A stretch of 64,000 bases of DNA from Thalassobaculum_A sp040219215 (GTDB lineage: Bacteria > Pseudomonadota > Alphaproteobacteria > Thalassobaculales > Thalassobaculaceae), in contig NZ_JAVJSX010000025.1 in the NCBI RefSeq assembly GCF_040219215.1, positions 62,001 to 126,000 on the forward strand, given 5' to 3'. This document shows positions 25,700-34,584 of the stretch, one piece after another. Made by a program: the position numbers and the translations under genes. The notes under the pieces were generated by a model, which was given only the letters and a program-made list of their open reading frames with translations, was not told the origin of the DNA and searched no databases. Every line of letters begins with the position of its first letter. The stretch's first letter is position 1.

Positions 25700-26596
25700 T
25701 CAGTTCGCCGGAGCCTTCTCCTGTGCCGATATACCGGACATCGAATTGAAGTACCGGAAGAAGTCACTGTTCGGTGACAGCACCATGGTGGTGGTGTCGC
25801 TGTCGGTGATCGCCGTCCGATAGGCCTGCATCGAGCGGTAGAACGAGAAGAACTCCGGATCCTTGCCGAAAGCGTCAGCGTAGATCTTGATCGCCTCGCC
25901 GTCGCCCTTACCGCGCAAGGTCTCTGCCTGCTTCTGCGACTCGGCGACGATCACGACACGTTGCTTGTCGGCATCGGCCCGGATCTTCTGGGCCTGCTCG
26001 AAACCCTGGGCGCGGAACTCCTTGGCTTCCCGTTCCCGCTCCGACTTCATCCGGTTGTAGATGTTCTCGCGGGTGGCGTCAGGGTAGTCCGCCCGCCGGA
26101 TCCGAACCTCGATGATCTCGATGCCCAGCCGTTCCGCGGATCCGTTAACCTCCGCCTTCATGTCGGCCATGATCCCGACCCGCTTGTCGGACAACACGTT
26201 GAACAGGGTCTGGTTGCCGAGCACTCGGCGCAGTGACGAATTGATGATTGCCGACAACCGGGCACGGGCTTCGCGCTCGGTACGGACCGCCCGGAAGAAC
26301 TGCAGCGGGTCGATGATCCGGTATCGGGCATAGCTGTCCACGTCGAGACGCTTCTGGTCCGACAGGATGACCTGCTGCTTCGGCGGGTCGACGTCCAGGG
26401 CGCGGCGTTCGTAGTAGACCGCATCCTCGATGAACGGGATCTTGACGTTCAGGCCCGGGTCCTGGATCTGCCGGCGCGGTTCACCGAATCGCACGACCAG
26501 CACCTGCTGGGTCTGGGAGACCACGAACAGCCCGTTGACGGCGACGAAGCCGAGCACGATGACAATGACACCGAGAATGGCGAGCGTACGGTTCAT
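25700..26596 (-). CDS. hflC: HflC, SPFH-domain regulator of FtsH
   Basis: This 298-residue protein has an N-terminal membrane helix (about 5-27) and an SPFH/prohibitin domain facing the periplasm: QTQQVLVVRFGEPRRQI, RRALDVDPPKQQVILSDQKR, then a coiled coil with ATRENIYNRMKSERERE. With HflK it forms a large cage around the FtsH protease and modulates its access to membrane substrates. The start overlaps the hflK stop by four bases. The C-terminus (YFNSMSGIS) fits the family. Confidence 0.96.
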   Translation of the reverse strand: MNRTLAILGVIVIVLGFVAVNGLFVVSQTQQVLVVRFGEPRRQIQDPGLNVKIPFIEDAVYYERRALDVDPPKQQVILSDQKRLDVDSYARYRIIDPLQFFRAVRTEREARARLSAIINSSLRRVLGNQTLFNVLSDKRVGIMADMKAEVNGSAERLGIEIIEVRIRRADYPDATRENIYNRMKSEREREAKEFRAQGFEQAQKIRADADKQRVVIVAESQKQAETLRGKGDGEAIKIYADAFGKDPEFFSFYRSMQAYRTAITDSDTTTMVLSPNSDFFRYFNSMSGISAQEKAPAN

Positions 26597-27759
26597 TGGG
26601 TGCCCCCCTGCTGCGGACGCCCGTTACCGGCGCCAGGCCTGTTCAATCGCTTCTGGATCTCGGGGAGCGGCAGGTATGGCACCACGCCGCTGCCGCCGGC
26701 GTTGTCGTCGATGATCACCTTGTTCACGTTCTTCAGCACTTCTTCCAGAGTCTCCAGATAGATGCGCTGCGTGGTGATGTCCTTCGACTGCGTATAGGCT
26801 TGGTACACCGAGTCGAAGCGGTTGCTGTCACCCTGCGCCCGGTTCACGACCTCCTGCCGGTAGGCGTCGGCCTGCTCGACGATCTGGGCGCCTTCGCCAC
26901 GAGCCCGCGGCACCACGTCGTTGCGGTAGGCCTCGGCCTCGTTCTTCATCCGCTCAAGATCCTGCTTGGCGCGGCTGACTTCGTTGAAGGCGTCGATCAC
27001 CTGTCCCGGAGGGTCGACCTCCAGCAGTTGGACCTGCCGAATCTCGATGCCGGCGCCATATTCATCCACCAGCCGCTGCAGCTGGATCTGGGCGTCGCTT
27101 TCGATCGGGCCACGGCGATCGGTCAGTGCATCCTGAATTCGCGTCCCGCCGATGATGTCGCGCATCACCGCTTCCGCGGCGACCTTCACTGTCTGATCGG
27201 GTTCGCGCAGCGTGAAGAGATACTTCGCCGCATCGGAGATCCGCCAGAACACCACGAAATCGATGTCCACCAGATTTTCGTCGCCGGTGATCATCTGGCT
27301 TTCTTCCGGCACGTCGCGGCTGGACGACAGGGTTCGGGCGGCACCGTCGCCGGTCGAGCGGAACCCGATCTCGATACGATTTTCCAGCGTCACGTTCGGC
27401 AGGTAGACGTCGCCGAGCGGCGACGGCCAGTTCCAATGCAAGCCCGGTTCCGTCGGAATGCCGCTGAACTTGCCGAACACCAACGGAACACCCTGCTGGT
27501 TCGGCTGGACACGGTACAAGCCGCTGAACAGCCAAACACCAAGCAGTACAGCAATTCCGAGAATGACGAGCTTCGGGCCGCCGAATCCGCCTGGGAACAT
27601 GCCCCGGAAACGCTGCTGGCTGCGCCGCAGCATCTCCTCGATATCCTTCGGATTCGGTCCACCGCCGGGACGTCCCCAAGGCGAGTTGCCTCGGCCGCCA
27701 CCGGACCCTCCGCCTCCCCAGGGTCCCTGACCGCCACCGCCTTGATCGCTCCACGGCAT
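26593..27759 (-). CDS. hflK: HflK, SPFH-domain regulator of FtsH
   Basis: This 388-residue partner of HflC has a cytoplasmic N-terminal tail that is very rich in Gly and Pro (residues 1-38), which is usual for HflK. A membrane helix lies at about 63-82, followed by the SPFH domain (YRVQPNQQGVPLVFGKFSG, WPSPLGDVYLPNV, VDIDFVVFWRISDAAKYLF) and a long coiled coil. It is the first gene of hflK-hflC-DUF2065, with degP further down. It is divergent from mrp, with 153 bases between starts. Confidence 0.96.
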   Translation of the reverse strand: MPWSDQGGGGQGPWGGGGSGGGRGNSPWGRPGGGPNPKDIEEMLRRSQQRFRGMFPGGFGGPKLVILGIAVLLGVWLFSGLYRVQPNQQGVPLVFGKFSGIPTEPGLHWNWPSPLGDVYLPNVTLENRIEIGFRSTGDGAARTLSSSRDVPEESQMITGDENLVDIDFVVFWRISDAAKYLFTLREPDQTVKVAAEAVMRDIIGGTRIQDALTDRRGPIESDAQIQLQRLVDEYGAGIEIRQVQLLEVDPPGQVIDAFNEVSRAKQDLERMKNEAEAYRNDVVPRARGEGAQIVEQADAYRQEVVNRAQGDSNRFDSVYQAYTQSKDITTQRIYLETLEEVLKNVNKVIIDDNAGGSGVVPYLPLPEIQKRLNRPGAGNGRPQQGGTQ

Positions 27760-27912
27760 TGCGAATTCCTTTCTTCCTCACCCAACCCACCGGGCGGCTT
27801 AGCATGCGCGCCGTGCGTTGCAAAGCCGAGCCCGAGGCTCTATGTCCCCGCTGTTCGGGGTTCATGCCCCGTCGTGGACGGGGATATCGTCGGAATCGTG
27901 GGGATTTCAAGA

Positions 27913-29058
27913 ATGGCAAGCGTTTCAGAGGAAGCTGTCCGTCAGGCACTGGCCGAAGTTGCCGACCCTGGTGGTGCCGGTCGGCTTCCCGCATTGGCTG
28001 CCGTCTCCGGCGTGGTCATCAAGGATGGAAATATCGGCTTTGCGCTGGAAGTCGATCCGGCGCGCGGCCCGCAACTCGAAGGGTTGCGTAAGGCCGCCGA
28101 GGCCGCCGTTCTGGCCCTCGACGGGGTGACGTCCGCGACCGCCGTCTTGACCGCGCACCGCCAGGGTGCCGGGCAGACCCGTGCGCCCGCGCCGGCCCCT
28201 CAAGGCCATCGCCATGCCCACGGCGGCCAGGGAGCCGGACCGTCCAAGGTCAATGTCGAAGGCATCCGTTCGATCGTCGCGGTCGCGTCCGGCAAGGGCG
28301 GGGTCGGCAAGTCGACGGTGGCGACCAACCTTGCGCTGGCGTTGTCGGCACAGGGACTCCGGGTCGGACTGCTCGACGCCGACGTCTACGGCCCTTCCCT
28401 GCCCCGCATGATGGCCATCACCGGCAAGCCCCAGTCCAAGGATGGCAAGACACTGATTCCGCTGGTGAACCACGGGATCAAATGCATGTCGATCGGCTTC
28501 ATGGTCGCTGAGGATACCCCGACGATCTGGCGCGGACCGATGGTGATGAGCGCGCTGGAACAGATGCTTCGCGACGTTGAATGGGGCGAACTCGACATCC
28601 TGGTGGTCGACATGCCTCCCGGCACCGGCGACGCCCAGCTGACCATGGCGCAGCGAGTGCCGCTCACCGGGTCGGTAATCGTGTCGACGCCGCAGGACAT
28701 TGCCCTTCTGGACGCCCGCAAAGGCCTCAACATGTTCCGACGGGTCGACGTACCTGTGCTCGGGATCGTCGAGAACATGAGCTATTTCCTGTGCCCGCAT
28801 TGCGGTGAGCGCAGCGAGATCTTCGGGCACGGCGGCGCCCGCCAGGAAGCTGAGCGCCTGGGCGTGCCGTTCCTAGGCGAGATCCCGTTGCACCTGTCGA
28901 TCCGGGTCGCCGGCGATTCCGGAACGCCGATCGTCGCTGCCGAGCCGGAAAGCCCGCACAGCCTAGCGTTTGCCGCAGTCGCGGACGCGGTCTGGCGGGA
29001 CGTGGCCAAGCGACTCGGCGACACCCGGCGGCAGCCGCCCAAGATCTCGTTCGAGTGA
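27913..29058 (+). CDS. mrp: Mrp/ApbC P-loop ATPase, iron-sulfur cluster carrier
   Basis: The 381-residue protein has an N-terminal DUF59/MIP18-like domain (about 6-85), a Pro/His/Gly linker (about 88-110), and a ParA/MinD-type ATPase domain with deviant Walker A VASGKGGVGKSTVATNLA at about 125-141. A VDMPPGTGDAQLTMAQ stretch and a C-terminal CxxC (FLCPHCGER) that holds a bridging 4Fe-4S cluster are also present. It delivers clusters to apo-proteins; the class I fumarase in this window is a possible client. The start ATG 27913 has GGGGA eight bases upstream. Two small hairpins lie in the leader (27846-27860 and 27867-27883). Confidence 0.95.
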   Translation: MASVSEEAVRQALAEVADPGGAGRLPALAAVSGVVIKDGNIGFALEVDPARGPQLEGLRKAAEAAVLALDGVTSATAVLTAHRQGAGQTRAPAPAPQGHRHAHGGQGAGPSKVNVEGIRSIVAVASGKGGVGKSTVATNLALALSAQGLRVGLLDADVYGPSLPRMMAITGKPQSKDGKTLIPLVNHGIKCMSIGFMVAEDTPTIWRGPMVMSALEQMLRDVEWGELDILVVDMPPGTGDAQLTMAQRVPLTGSVIVSTPQDIALLDARKGLNMFRRVDVPVLGIVENMSYFLCPHCGERSEIFGHGGARQEAERLGVPFLGEIPLHLSIRVAGDSGTPIVAAEPESPHSLAFAAVADAVWRDVAKRLGDTRRQPPKISFE

Positions 29059-29062
29059 CCGC

Positions 29063-29587
29063 TCAACCGCTCGCGCGGATACGATCGTAGTCGACAAAAT
29101 CGAACGCCGGCCGTCCATCATCCACCGGATGGTGTTCGCGCGCGGTCTCCGACCACTGAGCTGCATCGAAAGCCGGGAACCAAGCATCGCCAGCCGGCTC
29201 GCAAGCAACCCAGGTCAACCGCAGCCGGTCGGCCAGTGGTAACGCCTGCGCGTAGATCTCGCCGCCGCCGCCGATCACGATCTCGTCAGGTTCATCATTT
29301 CTGGCCATTTCAATCGCCGCCGCCAGCGAAGGCGCGGATTCGGTACCGTCGGCCGCCCATCCCCGATCGCGGGTCACCACGATGATCCGACGCCCCGGCA
29401 ACGGCCGGCCGATCGAGTCGAAGGTCTTCCGGCCCATGATCATCGGCTTGCCGAGTGTAATGGCCTTGAAGCGCCGCATATCGGCAGGAAGGTGCCACGG
29501 CATTGCTCCGGCGCTGCCGATTACGCGATTGCGGGCCAGGGCGGCGACCAGAACGATCGGCGGGAGGGGCGTCGTGTTCGTGCTCAT
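29063..29587 (-). CDS. folA: Dihydrofolate reductase
   Basis: This 174-residue enzyme reduces dihydrofolate to tetrahydrofolate with NADPH. Family motifs are VLVAALARNRVIGSAGAMPW, HLPADMRRFKAITLGKPMIM, GRKTFDSIGRPLPGR and EIVIGGGGEIYAQALPLAD. The start ATG 29587 gives the standard length, but no strong ribosome-binding site is visible before it. It converges on mrp (five bases between stops) and is divergent from the TPR gene at 29633. It pairs functionally with thyA at 32755-33549, which makes dihydrofolate. Confidence 0.95.
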   Translation of the reverse strand: MSTNTTPLPPIVLVAALARNRVIGSAGAMPWHLPADMRRFKAITLGKPMIMGRKTFDSIGRPLPGRRIIVVTRDRGWAADGTESAPSLAAAIEMARNDEPDEIVIGGGGEIYAQALPLADRLRLTWVACEPAGDAWFPAFDAAQWSETAREHHPVDDGRPAFDFVDYDRIRASG

Positions 29588-29632
29588 GCCGACACACTGG
29601 CACCGGCTCGGCGGGTGCGGCAAGGTCTGGGG

Positions 29633-31159
29633 ATGAGCGCTGAACACCGACCGGAGATCGACCGGGCTCGCCGTCTGGCGGCCGAGGGGCAGGCCGAAGC
29701 CGCGATCGAACAACTCGACGCCTTGTCGCGCTCGTCGCCCGACGATATCTCGGTGCTCTACGCCCTTGGCGCAGTCGCCCGATCCGCCGGCCTGCTCGAC
29801 GAAGCCGAACGCGCCTACCGCGCCGTGCTCGACCGCCAACCAAACGAGGTAGAGGCCGCCGTTGGCATTGCCAACGTGCTGGTCGCCAAGGGTAACCCAG
29901 GCTCGGCCACTCGAATCCTGGCCCGCATACACAACCTGTCGCCGCAGCTTCTACCGGCATCGATGGCGCTCGGTGCCGCCCTGTTGGCCGATGACAACCC
30001 AATCGATGCTTTGGCGCTGTTCGACCACATCATCGTCGAGCATCCCGACCTCCCGCAGGCCCACGCCAACCGCGCGGAAGTGCTCGCCCGGCTTGGCCGC
30101 TATCGAGAATCGCTGGCCGCCGCCGAGCACGCGCACCAACTGGCGCCCGCGGACGCCCGGATCGGGTTGAACAGGGCGTTCGCGTTGCTCACGGAACGCC
30201 GGATCAATGAGGGTCTGGCCGCCTACGAGGCCCGATTGGTTCCGGACCACCCCACCGCCGCGATCCGCGAGGGGCTGGGACTGCCGCGATGGGACGGCGG
30301 CCTGCTCCCCTCCGGCCGGCTCCTGGTGGTGGCCGAGCAGGGTCTTGGCGACGAAATCCGCTTTGCCGCCTCTGCATGGGCGCTCGCGCGCGATGGAGTT
30401 CCGATCGTACTGGAAGCCGAAGCTCGATTGGTTCCGTTGCTCAAGCGCGGCCTTCCGACCGCAACCGTGGTCCCGTACGACCGCCGCCGCAGCGGTGTCA
30501 GGCCGATTTTCCGGTACCGGTGGCTGGATGGCCTAGACGAACAGCCCGTCGCCTGGATCGAAGCAGGCAGCCTGCCTCTGCGCCTCGGGCTCCCCAAGAA
30601 AACATCGATCGCCCCCTCCGGGTATCTCAAGCCCGACGAGGAGCGGACAACCGGGTTTCGGCACTGGCTCCGGTCGTCCGGCGATGCAAGGCCAACCGTT
30701 GGCATCGTCTGGGGCAGCGGCGATCAAGGTGCGACGCGCCGCCGCTTCTATCCGCCGCTGGAAGCCTGGGGCCCCGTTCTGGGCATCCCGGAGATCCGGT
30801 TTGTCGACCTTCAGTATGTGGATTCGGGTGACGATCGGGCGGTATTCAAAGAAATATTTGGGATCGACATCCAGCCCGTCGACGCGCTCGACAAGCGCAA
30901 CGACCTCGACGGCACCGCGGCTTTGGATGCCGCATTGGATATGGTTGTCGGTGTTTCAAGTTCGGTCGCAGCACTCGCAGGCGCGGTCGGAACGCCGACG
31001 CTTGAGATTCTGGGCCAACGAAACTGGGTTCCAAAGGTGGCCGGGCGCGACGGGTGGCTTGGCTCGATTCGCCAGATCGAACCGGACGCCCCGGACGACT
31101 GGTCCGACGTAATGGCACAGGCGGGCGCCGTGCTGAGGGAACTGATCGGCAAGGCCTGA
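29633..31159 (+). CDS. TPR protein with glycosyltransferase-like C-terminal domain
   Basis: The 508-residue protein begins with about five tetratricopeptide repeats (residues 1-190; AIEQLDALSRSSPDDISVLY, EAERAYRAVLDRQPNEVEAA and so on). The C-terminal half follows the GT9/GT41-like plan: LLVVAEQGLGDEIRFAASAW, TVGIVWGSGDQGATRRRFYP, VVGVSSSVAALAGAVGTPT. Such fusions in alphaproteobacteria are usually linked to surface or flagellin glycosylation; the substrate is not known. A second gene of the same design lies tail to tail at 31165-32739, five bases away. The start at ATG 29633 lacks a clear ribosome-binding site. Confidence 0.8.
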   Translation: MSAEHRPEIDRARRLAAEGQAEAAIEQLDALSRSSPDDISVLYALGAVARSAGLLDEAERAYRAVLDRQPNEVEAAVGIANVLVAKGNPGSATRILARIHNLSPQLLPASMALGAALLADDNPIDALALFDHIIVEHPDLPQAHANRAEVLARLGRYRESLAAAEHAHQLAPADARIGLNRAFALLTERRINEGLAAYEARLVPDHPTAAIREGLGLPRWDGGLLPSGRLLVVAEQGLGDEIRFAASAWALARDGVPIVLEAEARLVPLLKRGLPTATVVPYDRRRSGVRPIFRYRWLDGLDEQPVAWIEAGSLPLRLGLPKKTSIAPSGYLKPDEERTTGFRHWLRSSGDARPTVGIVWGSGDQGATRRRFYPPLEAWGPVLGIPEIRFVDLQYVDSGDDRAVFKEIFGIDIQPVDALDKRNDLDGTAALDAALDMVVGVSSSVAALAGAVGTPTLEILGQRNWVPKVAGRDGWLGSIRQIEPDAPDDWSDVMAQAGAVLRELIGKA

Positions 31160-31164
31160 CCGGA

Positions 31165-32739
31165 TCATCCGCCGTCGACCGCCTTGCGCATCCGGCCGAG
31201 CGCTCTTGTCCAGTCGCCTTTCAAGTCCTGCCAGTAAAGACGCGCGCTGGGATACCAGGAAATCCGGTCGCGTCCCGCCCCCCATCGAGCATCGGCCCCG
31301 GCATCCAGAAGGACACGAGTGTCGATACCGGCGCCTGCTGACAGATGCCCGACCAGCGAGTCGATCGTCACGACCACGTCGCAGGCCGCCACCCTTGCCG
31401 CGATCTCGTCGACATCGTTCGGATCCGGATCCGGCTCAATCCGGATCCGGTCGGTCGCGATGGCGCGTTCCTCGTCATTCATGCCGCGTTGAAGCGCCAC
31501 CACCACCCGGCCGGGCGCCGACAACGCATCCAGGAGCGGAGAGAACGGCACTGACCGTCGATCAGCGTCTGAGTCGGGGTGCCGCCAATTGACCCCGATA
31601 ACCCGGGTTGCGTCACTCTCGGCCCACCGCGCCCGCCAGCGCTCCCGCTTGGAGGCGTCAACCTTGAGGTACCCTCTTGGAATGGACGCGTAGTCGCCCC
31701 GATAGGACTTGAGACGATGCGGCAATCCACCGACCGGGCTTTGCCAGTTCAGAAAGCGCCCAACGAGTTCGGGGTCCGGTGGGGTGGCCCGCGCGACGAT
31801 CTGGGCTTCAGGAAACGAGCGACCGAACAGTTCGACCAGCCGTGGGTCGCACTCCAGCAACAGCGGGGTCGGCCCCTGGGCGGTCACCAATGGGACCATA
31901 GCCGCGAAATAGACCTCATCGGCGGGTGTTCCCTCACCCCAGACCAGAACCGACGAGTCCGCGAGTGCGCTGCCGTCCCACATCGGGCCCTCGAAGCTTC
32001 GAGGCTTCACCCCGACCCGGTGATCCAGCGCGTAGGCATCGAAGCGCGCCTCGTATGCCGCCCAAGCTTCCTCGTGCCGACCGACGGCCAGCAGTGCGTG
32101 AGCCAACACCGTTCTCGCCACCGGATTGCCGTTCGATGCCTCGACGGCCCGTTCGCTAACCTCGACCGCCTCTTCCGGGCGGCCCAGGCGCAGGCAGACT
32201 TCGGCCAACCCAGCCAGACCACGAACGGACGACGGCATCCGCTCAACCGTTTCCCGGTAAGCATCCTCCGCTTCCTCGGGTCGCTCCAAGGCCATAAGAA
32301 TCTGCCCCATGGCAAACCACAACGCCGGTGAATCGGTGCGACGGTTCAGAGCCCGACGCACATCGGTGTAGGCCTCGTCGGCCCGCCGGCCGGCCAGCAT
32401 CGCCTCGGCTCGCTCGGCCTGGGCTTCGGGCCACAGCGGGGAACTCTCCGGGATCCGGTCCAGGCACGCGAGCGCCTCGCGAACGGCGCGCGCCCGCCAG
32501 GCCACCCGTCCCATCAGCAGAAGCGCCTCCGGCGCATCGGGCGCGATGCGCCACGCGGCCTCGGCGCGCTTCAGTGCATCGGCCAGCCGGCCCAGTTCCA
32601 GCAGAACGTCGGCGGCACGGGCACGGGCGGTGATGGGCGCGCCATCGACCGCGGCATCGTATGCCTCGACAGCGGCGACCCGGTCGCCTTCACGGGCCAA
32701 CCGATCACCCTCTGCCAGCGGATCTTGCCGTTGAACCAT
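31165..32739 (-). CDS. Second TPR protein with glycosyltransferase-like C-terminal domain
   Basis: The 524-residue protein carries about six TPR-like repeats (residues 5-230, very Ala/Glu/Arg rich). Its C-terminal half parallels that of the neighbouring TPR gene: VLVWGEGTPADEVYFAAM at the same place as the neighbour's QGLGDEIRFAA, then VIGVNWRHPDSDADRRSVPF and VVTIDSLVGHLSAGAG. The usual QG(I/L)GD motif is changed to EGTPAD, so nucleotide-sugar binding may differ or be lost. The start is ATG 32739, 15 bases after the thyA stop; a TTG one codon earlier is less likely. It probably shares a transcript with thyA. Substrate unknown. Confidence 0.75.
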   Translation of the reverse strand: MVQRQDPLAEGDRLAREGDRVAAVEAYDAAVDGAPITARARAADVLLELGRLADALKRAEAAWRIAPDAPEALLLMGRVAWRARAVREALACLDRIPESSPLWPEAQAERAEAMLAGRRADEAYTDVRRALNRRTDSPALWFAMGQILMALERPEEAEDAYRETVERMPSSVRGLAGLAEVCLRLGRPEEAVEVSERAVEASNGNPVARTVLAHALLAVGRHEEAWAAYEARFDAYALDHRVGVKPRSFEGPMWDGSALADSSVLVWGEGTPADEVYFAAMVPLVTAQGPTPLLLECDPRLVELFGRSFPEAQIVARATPPDPELVGRFLNWQSPVGGLPHRLKSYRGDYASIPRGYLKVDASKRERWRARWAESDATRVIGVNWRHPDSDADRRSVPFSPLLDALSAPGRVVVALQRGMNDEERAIATDRIRIEPDPDPNDVDEIAARVAACDVVVTIDSLVGHLSAGAGIDTRVLLDAGADARWGAGRDRISWYPSARLYWQDLKGDWTRALGRMRKAVDGG

Positions 32740-32754
32740 CAATCGACCGCCGTG

Positions 32755-33549
32755 TCAGACTGCAACCGGTGCGGCAATATGCGGATGCGCCTCGTAACCA
32801 TCAATCCGCACATCCTCGAACGTGAACCCGAACAGATCTTTGACATCAGGATTCAACCAAAGCCGGGGCAAGGGCAATGGCTCGCGCTGAAGTTGCTGCC
32901 GTGCCTGCTCAAGATGGTTCAGATAAAGGTGTGCGTCCCCGAGCGTATGAACGAAATCCCCCACCCCGAGCCCGGACACATGGGCGATCATATGGGTGAG
33001 CAGCGCGTAGGAGGCGATGTTGAAAGGTACGCCGAGGAAAATGTCGGCGCTGCGCTGGTAGAGCTGGCACGACAGCTTGCCGTCCGCGACGTAGAACTGG
33101 AACAGGCAATGGCAGGGAGCCAGCGCCATGTCGTCCAGTTCGCCGACATTCCACGCTGAAACGATCAGGCGGCGGGAGTTGGGGTTGTTGCGAAGTTGCT
33201 CCAGCAGGACCGATATCTGGTCAATGGTGGAACCGTCGGGAGCCCCCCAGCTTCGCCACTGCTTGCCATAGACCGGGCCGAGATCGCCGTCGGGCCGAGC
33301 CCATTCGTTCCAGATGCGGACACCCCGCTCCTGCAGGTACCGCACGTTGGTGTCACCGGCCAGAAACCAAAGCAGTTCATGCACGATCGACTTCAGATGG
33401 AGCTTCTTGGTGGTGACCATCGGGAAGCCCTCGGACAGGTCAAAGCGCATCTGGTGTCCGAAAACGCTACGCGTGCCGGTTCCCGTCCGGTCACCCTTCA
33501 ACGCACCGTCCGACAACACATGAGCCATGAGATCAAGATACTGACGCAT
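32755..33549 (-). CDS. thyA: Thymidylate synthase
   Basis: At 264 residues it has exactly the length of the enterobacterial enzyme. It methylates dUMP to dTMP using methylenetetrahydrofolate. The nucleophile is Cys146 in MALAPCHCLFQFYV. The phosphate-binding Arg loop is DRTGTGTRSVFG, and NSRRLIVSAWN and SYALLTHMIAHVSGL are also present. GGAGG six bases before ATG 33549 fixes the start. The gene is divergent from ssrA and followed closely by the second TPR gene. Confidence 0.97.
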   Translation of the reverse strand: MRQYLDLMAHVLSDGALKGDRTGTGTRSVFGHQMRFDLSEGFPMVTTKKLHLKSIVHELLWFLAGDTNVRYLQERGVRIWNEWARPDGDLGPVYGKQWRSWGAPDGSTIDQISVLLEQLRNNPNSRRLIVSAWNVGELDDMALAPCHCLFQFYVADGKLSCQLYQRSADIFLGVPFNIASYALLTHMIAHVSGLGVGDFVHTLGDAHLYLNHLEQARQQLQREPLPLPRLWLNPDVKDLFGFTFEDVRIDGYEAHPHIAAPVAV

Positions 33550-33639
33550 GCCGTTCCTCCGTGGCGAGCGGACCATGATAACCGAGTCGCCCCAACAAGC
33601 GGTCCCCCCTTTCGTTCCATCAGCGAACCGCCTATATGT

Positions 33640-33965
33640 ATGGGCGTCGGCGACGGTCGACTACGGCGATAAACGGGCGACAGAATAAGCGTTGCGGACC
33701 CGGGGGCAGTACCCGGCGCCTCCACCAAATCTCCCTGGCGATGCCAGGGTTCGCGGGGGCGAAATAGGATCGACGCGCGTGGTAAAAGCCGTCTTTTCGC
33801 TCGGCATGGCACCACCGTTATCGGGCCATATGATAGTTGCGAATGACAACTATGCTGGGGAGCTCCGCGCCGCTGCTTAAGCGGTAAGGAACCCTGTTCA
33901 ATCCGTTGCGGTTAGCGTCGTAACGTGGGGCTCGCGGGCCGCCTAGCAACAGAAGGCCCGCACTT
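33640..33965 (+). ncRNA. ssrA: tmRNA, circularly permuted two-piece form
   Basis: The acceptor piece comes first and ends with an encoded CCA at 33725-33727. Its T-arm (CCGGG, loop GGCAGTA, CCCGG) is at about 33700-33716. A 27-base internal spacer (33728-33754) holds a seven-base-pair hairpin (33733-33749). The coding piece then starts GGGGGCG at 33755, which pairs with CGCCTCC (33717-33723) to rebuild the acceptor stem; GGATCGACG follows, as in all tmRNAs. The tag frame runs from GCG 33839 to TAA 33880 and encodes ANDNYAGELRAAA, so the full tag is AANDNYAGELRAAA. Outer ends are estimates; a stem at 33934-33961 lies near the 3' end. The permuted form is typical of alphaproteobacteria. It rescues stalled ribosomes and marks products for ClpXP. 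Confidence 0.93.
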
Positions 33966-34051
33966 CCTCTCCAGACCGTTTCCAAAGTTTTGCCTTGAGG
34001 CCCGTCGGTCGGTGGTGTTCATTGGCGGGACGCCCTGACCAATGAGAGCCG

Positions 34052-34534
34052 ATGGCAGAAGATCTCTTTCGGTACGACCTGATGGTCGAGAATGCCCTGC
34101 GCGGCGTGGTGCGCGATGCGTTGCGGCGCGCGCTCAATCACGGCCTCCCCGGGAACCACCATTTCTATCTGACCTTCAAGACCCGCGCTCCCGGCGTGGA
34201 GATCCCCTCCTATCTTATCGAGCGCTACCCCGACGAAATGACCATTGTCCTTCAGTTCCAATACTGGAACCTGGAGGTCGAGGACCAGCGGTTCTCGGTC
34301 ATGTTGAGCTTCAACGACATCCGCGAGCGTCTGGTCGTGCCGTATGAAGCGCTGACCGGGTTTGCCGATCCGTCCGTCCAGTTCGGCCTGCAGTTTCAGG
34401 ACGGCAGCGCCAGCGGCTCGGGCGACAGCGACAGCGACCCGGATCCGACTCCTCCGGATGGCGGCGGCGATGCGCCCGCCGACGGCGGCAGCGGCGAAGT
34501 CGTCTCGCTCGACCATTTCCGCAAGAAGAAGTGA
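34052..34534 (+). CDS. sspB: SspB, ClpXP specificity-enhancing adaptor
   Basis: The 160-residue protein is the alphaproteobacterial SspB that binds ssrA-tagged proteins and delivers them to ClpXP. The folded part (1-115) shows FRYDLMVENALRGVVRDAL, HHFYLTFKTRAPGVEIPSYL, EMTIVLQFQYWNLEVEDQRF and VPYEALTGFADPSVQFGLQF. A disordered Gly/Ser/Asp/Pro linker (about 120-147) leads to the ClpX-docking tail VVSLDHFRKK. The gene begins about 90 bases after the tmRNA gene and runs in the same direction, so tag and adaptor sit together. fumA follows 50 bases later. Confidence 0.94.
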   Translation: MAEDLFRYDLMVENALRGVVRDALRRALNHGLPGNHHFYLTFKTRAPGVEIPSYLIERYPDEMTIVLQFQYWNLEVEDQRFSVMLSFNDIRERLVVPYEALTGFADPSVQFGLQFQDGSASGSGDSDSDPDPTPPDGGGDAPADGGSGEVVSLDHFRKKK

Positions 34535-34584
34535 CGCCGGGCGGCTCCGACGTGCCGCTGGCCAGTACCAAGAGAGGACACGCG

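Noticed and set aside
26596..27912. N-terminal extension of mrp reaching back across hflK
   Set aside because: The frame is open by chance opposite hflK. The family start, with a ribosome-binding site, is at 27913.
31420..31460. Repeated GGATCCGG units as a possible repeat element
   Set aside because: They lie inside the TPR gene and encode an Arg/Ile/Asp/Pro run (DRIRIEPDPDPND) in frame; they look like local codon repetition rather than a mobile or regulatory repeat.
33692..33880. Short protein gene ending ANDNYAGELRAAA
   Set aside because: The frame is the tmRNA tag plus structural RNA upstream; the start codon and first 49 codons lie in the acceptor piece and spacer of ssrA.
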